DNA of 64,000 nt from the NCBI GenBank assembly GCA_021234535.1, contig CM037840.1:28905520-28969519 (forward strand), read 5' to 3'. The notes beneath the pieces were generated by a model. That model was not told the origin of the DNA. It searched no databases and saw only the letters and a list, made by a program, of their open reading frames with translations. A program made the position numbers and the translations under genes. This DNA comes from Stichopus chloronotus (lineage: Eukaryota; Echinodermata; Holothuroidea; Aspidochirotida; Stichopodidae). Below are positions 30,101-42,100 of the stretch, piece after piece (the stretch's first letter is position 1; each line of letters begins with the position of its first letter).

Positions 30101-33100
30101 TGAAGGCGGAAAATATCATCGGTGCCAGCGAACCCGCAGGGGTGAAGCACACCATCACAACACCAGGTAAATGTCCATGTTATCAGTTTAATGGCAAACA
30201 CTGAACTTCACTTTCTGAAATTTGCCGGCAGGACTATGCTCTATAACCTTATTATTCTTTTCTGTGTGAAAACACTAAACTAATGATTTAACTTACTGTT
30301 TGCAAAGAGACGGCACTTACGTTTGAAGTAATCCCTGTAGTTGTGCTAAATGCACTTAGAATACAGTGACATGGCATTAAAAGAAAATATCTTGAGCTGT
30401 TTGTTAAACTATTCAGTCTTATTGATAAACATCTACAAATAAACCATTCAGTCTCATTGATCTACAAAAGCCTCATCTCCTCACAGAATTATGCTTGTGA
30501 TGACAAAATGGAAGATGCATCATTTGAATTTTGGAAAGTTTGGGCGAAAACATTATTGTTCAGCAAAAAAATAATTTAATTTTGTCTGTTAAGGCCGCTG
30601 CCTTTCCTTATTTTGAGTGGCCTGTCATTCTGTCTCCACAAACATTGGTTTTTAAAAATGTGATTGTTTTCTGTACAACAAACAGATTATTTTCCTGTAA
30701 GGGATATTGATGATGATCATACCACCTGTAAAATATAACTATTTATGTCAACTTAAAAAAATTCCCCTCTAAATGTTTTAGTACTTCTGCAAAATATCTG
30801 CAAATCTGAGCAGCATCTTTGGCCATTTAACAAAGTAACTGCAGCAATAATACCATTGTTTATACAAAGTTTATTGTTCATTTTTCTGTAAGAAAGAATA
30901 AGAAGCACAAAGGTGTCTACTTTTGATCGTGCCTTGAAACACTGGTAAGTTCTTTTGCAACTCACAACTGAAATTCGTAGCCGTTGTTTCATTAAAATGA
31001 TAACAAGAACACAGATTGTAACCCTTTCTGTTTCTTTACACCCTCCAGAACCAGAACGTAAGATTAAATTCCAGTTGGAAGAGGAAGAGGAATCTGGTGA
31101 GTCTTTGACCGAAACCATAACGATCGTTACCCTCGAAAAGTTACAAAATGTTCCACATTTGAGGTAACCCAAAGATGTTAAAAACAAAATAATTCATGCA
31201 AATGTGGTTATGTCATTTGTAAGTCAGTTTGTGAATATTTTATTTTGATTTTTGGTTTGCTATCCTACAGCTGCACCTTCGAAGAGGGCATCAAGACGAC
31301 CAGCAGATTACGATTATTTGGGTGAGTTTTCATACCAACCATTTACATTTCATGCTACCACCACTCCCCTTCCCCCATCTTCCCTGGGAAAGGATAAGTA
31401 ACTTATCAAAGAAAATACAAAGTAACAAAATGTGATGGGGTGGCAAAGAAGAAAGAAGTTCAACTGACTGTTCGCAAAATAAAAAAAAGATTTGAAATTG
31501 CAAGCAGATGATTTTTTTTTTATCAGTAACTGAAGTGTATTTTTACATTCACTTTTGTGGTTGACAGGAGCAAAAATGGGGATTAGATCAATTTAGATAA
31601 ATTTTAAAGGAAAGTATGCAGCTGTGAGAAAGACTTTTGCATAACTTATCCTCCTTCATGTGGAAAACAGCCTAGAAGGTGGCATTAATAGCTGAGGAGG
31701 AGTAGAAACAGTAATCTGGCTAATTGAAAGGAAAATGACCAGATACTTGACAGGAAGGATCAAGGCAAATAGTAAATTTTGGAAGTCTCAGACTTTTCTT
31801 GAAAATGAGTATTAAAAGTGAGTATGAAATAGGTTGTGGAAGAGTAAATGAAATGATCAAAGCAATGGTGCCTGTCCAGAAAAAGGAAAAAAAAATTAAA
31901 CGGTACGTTATTGTTCCTTTACTTCATCTGCAATTTTAATTTCAGTCGATGACACTTTCAAAGCGGTCAAAGCCAGGTGGAGGAAAGGAAAGGCAGAAGA
32001 CAAATACGACATCATGGAAGAGCTTGGAAAGTAAGTGACCCCCCCTCATGCATAGCACTCTCTTCTATAGCTTACCCTAGTTGGCAGAATGATGGCAAAA
32101 CTATATCATGGAAAATTCATTCAGTGTTTTAATCATAAGATGGTTGCTATGGAAATAAGTTACATAAGATGACAAAAATGTGAGATGCTGACTTGTGAAC
32201 GAATTGCAACTTTCACCAATTGCTTGACACCTTTCTGTGGCCCCCATCATCCCCCCTCCCTTCTTCTGTCAATGCCTCCTGAAATGACTCTACACCACAT
32301 GTCATGCCTCTCGATTCTGTCCCTTTCGCTCAGGGGTCCATTTGGCGTCGTGCACCGTGCTGTCGAGAGGGCCACTGGCAGGAACTTTGCTGCCAAATTC
32401 ATCGACGTTGAACCCAAGGACAAGGCTCTCCTCAAGGAGGAGATGGAAGTGATGGGAAACCTCCAGCACCCTCGCCTCCAGAGACTCCACGATGCCTTTG
32501 ACCAGGATGATGATAAAGTCGTCCTCATCCTTGACCTGTGAGTCTTCCTCTTCTTCTCGTTAATTTGTGTAATGTGAAACTTTCAGAATGCAAAACTTCA
32601 GAGATTTTTGTCTTCAGCTATATTATTCCTGTCTACGGTATGTTGGTTTTTTTTTTTTAGGAAAAGTCTAAAAAAATAATTGTCTTTGTTTTACAGAAAA
32701 AAAATGATACTTTTGAAATGAGTTTTGACAGACACCAAACACTAGATTAAGGGGAATAGAGGCAGGATGGTGGCCCTTTTCTATTCAAGAAATAGGTGTC
32801 TCACAGATACACATTCAGTCATCTGTTGCTCAGGAATAATTTGTTCACCGAAACTTTCAAAAATTCAAATGATGCATCTGCTGTGAACTCATCTTATTCA
32901 TTATGCTTGGAAGAGATGAAGCTATTGCTGATGTTTCTCAGTGAGACTGAATGCATTAACAGTTATTTCCTTTTCATGTCATCTTTGAGCCTTGAACTTA
33001 ATACTTGCTTGTGGCAGTTATTAAACCATAATTTCGATTAGCACGTACTTTCTGTAATAATGTCGTTTGTGTTTATTTTTGCAGTGTCAGAACATTTATT

Positions 33101-36100
33101 GAATAGTGTGATGCAAAGTCATGCATCAAGTCAAGTCAAGTCGTGCAATCATTCATTTTCTGCTAAAACCTCATCAATGAATCACAGAAGTTTTAGTAGC
33201 ATTGCTAGGTTTTAAAATTGTATTTTTTTTTTACTTAGATATGAGATGACATCTTTTTAGTTTTCCCTTTCCTTGTCTTTCCGAGTTTACATCATGCTTT
33301 GTCAACCTGTCTACCCCCCCCCCCAAGTGATGGATGTATGCAAGTATGAAAACACCATTTACAGTATGAATAAAGTGTAAATAAAAAGTAACTATTTTCT
33401 TGCTCACTAATGATTTGTTTCTCCTTTTCTTTGTAACTGATTTTCAGTTTGAGTGGTGGTGATGCATTCCAGAGAGCCAGAGACCTCGGCTCACTCAGTG
33501 AAGATGAAGTCCGTCTTTACACCAAACAAGTATGCGAAGGTCTGTTGCATATACACAAGGAAGGCTACATGCATCTTAATATGAAGGTCAGTCTTTACAT
33601 CCCTGCCCAACTCCAATCTTTCCTCTTCCCCTCTCCCCCCAAAAATCTCCACCCCCAAAAAAGGAACAAAGCGTGCATCATGTGCTTTAAAAGAAGAAAG
33701 AAGCAATGGTTGGAGATAGCTTTTGGTACATGTTTGGGTGAAATCCTTACACTGCTTGTAAATACTATATTTGTTGACCACCTAAGTGCAGGAAGAAATA
33801 GGACTGGTTTCCTTGAATGAATGAATGAATGAATGAATGAATGAATGAATGAATGAATGAATGAATGAATGAATGAATGAGCAATTAATGAATGAGCAAT
33901 GAATGAATGAATTTACAAATTTTATGTTAAAATAGAGAGAAAAAATGAGATGAATCGTATGGTTATGGAAATGTTTGGTTGATGCTTTGAGAGACAAGCA
34001 GTAATCCAAAGTGCTATATTCACACTCATTTTCATGGCAGATGTTACTCATTTTCAGTATTTCAAAGAATGAACATCCATCACAAGTCATGAGAGATCAA
34101 TAAATCAAAAGTGAATGGGAGTTTATGTCATCACCACAATGGCAAACTCTCGGCATTCATTGCCTGGTGTGTAATCAAACATGTAGTGTCACAGTGGGTC
34201 TATCTGGAGCTTGTCAAGTTCAGTGTTTTCACCAGTGGGTAACCATCCCACACAGGTCACACACATCCATGTTCATTGAAAGTAAAGGAATTCAGTGGAG
34301 AGTGAGGGCGGTATGAATTGTAACCAAGGTAAAAGCAGAGGCAAGGCGGGATCATTGCTCAAGACATGTTTTGTCCTCATTCCCACATTCCTTTCATCAT
34401 TCACACTTCTGAAATCTGTAAAAAGCGACCTCTGTTGGCTAGACATCATTCGTAGAAGTACATATGGATTGGAGGGCTGATTAATCTAAGACATCAAACA
34501 GCGACATTGTCACAAGAAAAATGCTGGTACTGTCAATGGATGCTTCCTTTTGCAGTTCTAAAATGCGAATGTTCTGTGGTGAAGTTTGATGTTAGCAAGC
34601 TTCTTAATGCTTGTTTCAATATGTCCTCCGTCTAAACTTCAGAGGTTGTTTTTTTTTTCATCACCAGCCTCAAAATATTCTCTATGAGACCAAGAAGTCA
34701 GATTCTCTCAAGATCATTGACTTTGGCCTGGCCATCAAGCTCGATCCCGACGAGAGGGCGAAGATCGTCCAAGCCAAGCCAGCCTACTCCGCACCAGAGG
34801 TCCTCAACAACGATGCCGTCGGCTTCGGCACGGACATGTGGACCGTCGGTGTCATCGTCTACACCCTGTGAGTGATCCTGAAATAAAATTTGGCTCAGAG
34901 TTTCAAAGATGTATGCTTTTAGCGTCAGTCAGATGTTTATTGCGACATTTCTGTCATCCAAAACCTCGTCACAATACTACATATAATGTGGCAATGTATG
35001 ACGGTTCATCATTTGCAGCGTAATTTTACGGAGAGTTTGCCTAACGATAAAAACTGACCACCCACGTTACATAATTGCTTGTATGTGTCGTTGCATGAAA
35101 AATTTGGAGACTGCTGGCAATTCAGGTAATATTATTAGCACATCCGCCAGAGATGTGGCTTTGTTAATCCTGAGTTCACCTGTTTGAGTTTTCTTGCTCT
35201 CAGCCCACGAATTTCCTTAAGTCTTTGGTTCCTGTTAGAGACATACTAAATACATTTCCCCATCAGGTTGAGCGGTATCCATCCTTTCGACGAGTCGGCC
35301 GACAAAATCAAGAGCTGTGATTGGAGCTTTGACCGCAGTGCTTTCCGTGAAATCTCTGAGGACGCACAAGACTTCATCTCAAAACTTTTGGTGAAGAGCA
35401 AAGAGTATGTCACGTTTATTTGTTTTTGAATGTTAAAAATGCTCTGGACAATCATGAGTATCTTAAAGTTATGCCAGTAGAATCTTGGATTTTTAACCAA
35501 AGCATGTGGATAATGTCTTTGCGGCCTTCTGCTATATTCTTACCTCCGTGTCGGTGGCAACAGGACTTTCTTGGTAGATGCTAAGGAACTGTTGGCTCTG
35601 CCCACCAACCGCAACTCTAGAAGCGCAGTACTCATAATAGTGTTGTCATATTTTCAGTTCAGCTATGTAAATTTGTGAATACTAGTGTATAAAATGATGT
35701 AGAATGTTAAAAGACAGCTCTGTGTCCAGCATCTTTCTTGTCTACGACTGAAACCAAAGACAGATGAGAGATGTAGAAATGGTCTTCCCTGAAATCTAAA
35801 GACAATCACTAATGTTGATGGAGTCCAACCTTGAAAGAAGCTGCAATAGAGTTTGCCCACAGCTTCAGTTAAGGCAAGAACAATTGTCCCCAGTAGCTTG
35901 CTCTTTTTAAAGCAAGAGGAATTGTCCTTGATAGTCTGTTGGGTTTTAAGTGGTTGTTTGGGTAGACTGAAAATAAAAACATTTAAATTTCATGTCCAAA
36001 AGTCTAATATTTGGTTTGATTGCATCATCCAGACAGTTCTGGAGAACACGTAGGATTTCACTTTCTTTTAACAGTGTTAAATGCTATAATATAGTGGTTG

Positions 36101-39100
36101 ACAGTTTTCATACAACTTAACCGTGCGATTCTTTGAACAAGGACAACGGGAAATGTAATTGTAATTAATATTCAGTTAGCCAAGACATCCAGTCACTGAT
36201 TCCAAAATTACATAAACTAGGTCATTTGTTAATTCAGTCTTCCTTTTTAGTATTAGGATTCCTGGTAGCAATCAAAGTGCAACAGCTTTAGTAGTATGTT
36301 TTTGATACACCAGTGAAACCTGTACTCTTGCATATTCATTGGGTATGGGCTTAGGATAAAAATCTTTTTTCTTTTTGAGTATTTTCCTTTTACTGCTCTT
36401 ACGCTGTGTCTGTTGGTTTTTCAAAGTAATTGCTGTTATATCTTATTCCTGAGCGATGTATTCCATTGTGAACAATCTCACATGTACATTTAGAAATAAT
36501 GAAAAAGTTAAGGTCAAACTTAATCTTATTCTTCTGGTTTTTCAGTAGACATGCAGTCATTTTAAAACATGTGCATTATTCCCAGATACTTAGCTTCTGT
36601 GAGCAAAAATGTTTGTCCCAAATACTTCACTTGAATTAAAGTAAGAACAATAATCACTTATACTTATCTTAAATTAAATAAAAAACAGTTGTATTAAATA
36701 TTTTGCTTGAATGGAAGCAAGAGCAATTGCACCAGATACTTTGCTTACATTATAACAAGAAGCATTGCCCTAGATACAGCACTTTTTGGGGAGATACTTT
36801 GCCCAAGTTAAAGTATGAGCAATTGCCCCAGAAAATTTGCTTAAATTACGGCGAGAATGATCTTTCCACATAGTTTGTTTAAAGAATTAATGTACCAGAT
36901 GCATCATTGAAAGCAAGAGCATCTGTGCCAGACACTTTGCTTAACACAAGAATGATTTTTCCCAACGCTTTATTTCTTGTACATATCAGACATACTCTTC
37001 ACGCTGGCTGAGTAATACATGAATTGTTGTAGTCAACTGCAACCATACATTCATGTCATAGTATGTCATGATGTGAAAAAGTTTATCCTATTAATTTATA
37101 AACTTGATTGTTGATTTTCTTTCTCCTCACAGCGAGAGAATGGGAGCCCACGATTGTCTCGATCATCCGTGGTTGAAGGTTTGTGTAAAAAATCGCTACT
37201 CTGCGCTGATGTGAAACGTTATATCACCTTTGAGACCTCTCATGCTGTTTAACACCAACCTTAACAAAACTTGCAATCGATAGAACTACTTCCTTCCTCC
37301 ACTTGAATTAGTGGGAGGTAGATCACATTAGATTAATTCAAACACATTTTCTTTACTAAGGAAGAAGTTAATGTCAAACCGCTGTCAGACCTCGGACATG
37401 TATACATATCCTGTTTACACAATGAAATGGTTTGACAGAGAATAAAGTCGATTGACTTCTGCTTTGCACTTTTTTGCAGGGCTCCAGCAAAAACTACAAA
37501 GCTCGCATCGATGTCAGCAAGCACAAGGCCATGTGTGAGTCCAATGACTGGATAGTAAGTATCGCCTTTATAGTGTCGCAAGGGTAGTGATGCGTGGGTG
37601 AGGAGGTGTGGACAAGCATCGATGCTGCTGCCGTAAGAAAGGCATTTGTTTCCAGTGAGTCTCAGAATATTGAGATATTCTCTAAGGAGTGCATTGGGGA
37701 TCGCTGTGAGGTAGTGATGGAATTCTTGAAGAGGTGGTTGGCAGAAGGGGGTGGGGACGGAAGAGGAATTAAAGGGAAATAAGGGGTTTGTTTTACAGAA
37801 GGCAACCATATTTTTAAAACCAATGTTTGTGGACGTAGAATGATAGATTATTCACAATAAGGAAAGGCAGTGGTCTTCTTTTCAAGAAATAAGTCTCTCA
37901 CAGATAGAAGTTCAGTTATTTGTTGCTCAACAATAATTTGTTCACCCAAACTTTTCAAATTTCAAATGATGCATCTTCCGTTACTCATCACATGCATAAT
38001 GTTTGGAGGAGATGAAGCTTTGGCAGATGTTTATTGATGAGACTGAATAGTTTAACAAAACTGAAGATATTTTCTTTGTATGCCATGTTGGTATATTCCA
38101 AACGCCCTTTTTCCCTCTAAATGCATTTGTTGCAAGGGGTTGACAACGTCTTTTCAGACTTGCTGTCAATCCTTTTAAACAGATCGGTCAAGGTAAGCAA
38201 AGGGCAATCAATCCTGATGGTACAAATTCTCCTCTGTACACTGTTCTGTGCTGTGCAATATAATCCTTCAATGTATGCACAGTACAGTAATGTCCTTCAC
38301 TGTCATACTCAGTGCACTAATGAACACAACAGTACTGTCTGTTATTGTAATACTACACTACCTCATTGTTAATACAATACTGGCCTTTACTGTCCCTTGT
38401 TCTGTCCTGTTTCAAGGTCTCATGTACCTGGTGGCTGCAGTTGTTCGCTTTGTCAATGAAAAGTTACTGTACTTTTTCCTCGAAAAATACTCTTTTGGAA
38501 TGATCGTTGCTGTTCCCGATTCAATACTTTGTCAAATTTCATTAGTCAATATCCTCTTCTTTCCCTTCGTCTCAAACATTCCAATTTAAACCGACAGAAA
38601 TGAGGCAGAGGTTAAAAGAAATTGCAAAGGTGTACTATTTGGTTGCATCATATCATTCTGTAAATGAGGAGGGGTCTGTTAGCTGACATTCCGCTTTATA
38701 CAAATCTTCCCTTACAGGAAGGTGAAGCCACTCTTCCCATTGGTCGTATAGCTGCGTACGGTGCTCACAGGAGGAGGCGACCTCTGCAGAGCGACACCGT
38801 CATTTTCGAAGCTCGCATCGGTGAGTGTGCTGTTGGCAATTATTACTGCACACTTTATAGGCACCTCCCCTTCCTACCATCTCTCTCCATCGAACTGTAA
38901 ATAATCCTGACATAACAAATAGAAAAAGAACCAAGTGAATGTAGAGATTGCATGTGACATGAAGTCGTGTTGCTTTAAGTATCTTTCAAGATTGTTCCCT
39001 TAGATTTTTTTCCTTTTTTTTGAAGAGGAGGGGCTGAGCCAATGATGTCCATGTTAAGCATTGTTTTTGCTGTTAAAATTAAAAGGAGATGATAAACTCA

Positions 39101-42100
39101 TTTTTCTTCAATGAGAAAATTTGTGTGAAATGTGGAGGGACTTGTATTCCAAGTTTGGTGCTGCTCTGCATGGTGACTTTTTCAGTTACTGATTAAAAGT
39201 TTCTTTCACATATTTCCCATTTGCTAAACACAGTGTCAAAAATTGAATAGGGCCCCTTTTTATCACAGGTTCTTTAAATTTTTGCCTTTTTCCCCTTTTG
39301 GTCTACTTTGCAGACAAGAAGGATGCCAAACCACGTTTCCTGAAACGTCCACACAACATTGCTCAAATGGAAGACAGAGACATTGCCTTCCAGTGCCATG
39401 TGGCTGCACCGGTAGATTCAGATGTTACCTGGTTAGTATATCATACCACAATGAGAAACCATATGATAACCATGTGAAACCACATGTAACCATGCAGATA
39501 TTTACCATACTAATCATCCCCAAACTAGTCAGTGTTTACTATTGAATTATTTAATTCTCTTGACATCAGAGTGAAATATGTATCAGGCCATGTGAAGCCA
39601 TATGTAACCATGCAGGATGTCATAGTGTAATATGTATCAGAGCTTGTGATACCATGTGAAGCCACGTGTAACCATGGGGAATGTCAGAGTGTAATATGTA
39701 TTAGACCGTTTGATACCATGTGAAGCCGTATGTGAACATGCAGAATGTCATAGTGTAATATGTATCAGACCGTGTGATACCATGTGAAGCCATATGTAAC
39801 CATGCAGAATGTCATAGTGTAATATGTATGAGACCGTGTGATACCATGTGAAGCCACATGTAACCATGCAGAATATCAGACTGTAATATGTATCAAACTG
39901 TGTGATACCATGTGAAGCCATATGTGAACATGCAGAATGTCATAGTGTAATATGTATCAGACCGTGTGATACCATGTGAAGCCATATGTAACCATGCAGA
40001 ATGTCATAGTGTAATATGTATGAGACCGTGTGATACCATGTGAAGCCACATGTAACCATGCAGAATGTCAGAGTGTAATATGTATCAAACCGTGTGATAC
40101 CATGTGAAGCCATATGTGAACATGCAGAATGTCATAGTGTAATATGTATCAGACCGTGTGATACCATGTGAAGCCATATGTAACCATGCAGAATGTCATA
40201 GTGTAATATGTATCAGACCGTGTGATACCATGTGAAGCCATATGTAACCATGCAGAATGTCATAGTGTAATATGTATCAGACGGTGTGATATCATATGAA
40301 GCCATATGTAACCATGCAGAATGTCAGAGTTTAATTTGTATCAGACCGTGTGATACCATGTGGAGCCACAAGTAACCATGCAGAATGTCATAGTGTAATA
40401 TGTACCAGCTCAGTTCATTGGAGAAATACTCAACAAAATCATCAAGAGCAAACTTTCTTCATTTTTCTTTATGAAAAGCCAGGAAAAGAATAAGAGAATA
40501 CCATTCAGCATTGTAAAGGAATAAAATATTCTCAAAAACGTAATTAAGTTCAGTAAACAGTAGACCAAATTTTACGAGGCCATTGGTATTTTTTTTTTGG
40601 TGAAGAAAAAGGTCAGTACCAACACAGCTACAATGAAAATGTAGCATGTACTTGTTTTCCAGAGTACAGCAGGAATATGGCTGATCGAGTGGGCTTGGAA
40701 AATGGAAGGAAATACACTTAAGGCAACCCAAGATTATGCAAGCATTCTAAACTTTATTTGGGTCCTGTTCCTCTGCAATTCTTCTTGCATCCCCAAGACA
40801 TAACAGAAATTGCAGAAGTACCAAAATTTGCAAAACAAATGGAGTACATTGACGGTTAACTTCATTACTATTAACCTTACACTGTAAACCTCTCAAACGA
40901 TTACAAGGAGAGCTTGAGTAATATTTCCTTTTTGTATTTTTCTTGTCTCCCAGGTACCACAATGGTCAGCAGATTAAACAGAGTGTCAGACACAGGATAT
41001 CCTATGACAAAATCTTCCACAACCTCAACGTCATGAAAGTAACGGAGGCAGACCAGGGAGAGTACACCGTCAAAGCGGTCAACCAGTACGGCGAGATGAC
41101 CCACACAATGAATGTGGAAGTACAACGTGAGTGGATGACATTGTCAGTGACGTCACACTGTTTCTTTTTTTTCTCTGCCCTTTGTCTGGTGCTAAGGTTG
41201 TTTATAGTTTTTTTTATTTTTATTATAGTTTTTTTTTTTTTTGTCTGCGTATCCTCTGATTGTCCTCCTTTTGTTGAATTGTTCCCCATCATCGCATGAA
41301 CATCAATATAAAAAAGAAAGCCCTACAACTCACGACAACTCACGAAACACTGATAAAAGACACATGTGTAGTTTCCAAACATGCTTGCAATCACCCAATG
41401 AGTAAATGTTCAATTTTTCAGCTATTCAGCAATGGTGAAGTTTGTTTACTATTGTTTGCTCCGCGGAACCTGGACGATGACAGCAGGATTGGGTCCTGAA
41501 ATTGCTCTTCTGATCCCAATTTTCACTATTTACATACATCGTATGTTGGAACAGTTCATTGTCATGCAAGTACATAAGCTAGCTACATGGTGTTACAGTA
41601 TATTAACATGCAAAGTCGATGATGTATTATGACTTTACAATGGACTTGCAGTTGAAAGAAAATTATCTTTTGGGTCACCCAGGTGGCCAACCCACTATAG
41701 ACTTCAGGTATCCTGGTCTGAATTTTTGTTCCTCTAACTTTGAATTGGTCTTCTGGATTTCGTATCAAATCGCCAGTTGATTCCAGTGTGTTCTGCAGGG
41801 CATCTGGACATGTCCTCTACAAGGTGCCCATCACAAGGGGTTAAAGGGGCTCATTTAGTCGCTGTTGGTAGGTGTGAGTGAAATACCAAGGGTAAAAACA
41901 CATGGTAATGCTTGTAATTAGCATAAGTTGTGAAGTTTCACTTTCAATAGTTATGAGAACAGGGAAGAAAAAGGAATGTTTGACTTTGGCACTGCATGAC
42001 ACCGGCTGTGTAAAAATGCAAAAATGTCTTGTCACGAATTTTCAAGAATCTAATGGAATCACTCATTACTAAACCATTATTGTCTCTCTGTATGTGACAC

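Noticed and set aside
30753..31187. 144-codon open frame on the minus strand
   Set aside because: It runs antisense over linker exon 29 and AT-rich intron, with no recognisable domain.
37534..37554. Alternative donor GTGAGT inside exon 37
   Set aside because: It would enter exon 38 in the wrong phase, while the donor at 37555 keeps the frame.
37333..37809. 158-codon open frame on the minus strand
   Set aside because: It overlaps exon 37 of the + strand gene and has no recognisable domain; it is a chance frame in antisense.
39619..40386. CRISPR-like regular repeats
   Set aside because: The units are contiguous with no unique spacers; it is a eukaryotic minisatellite.
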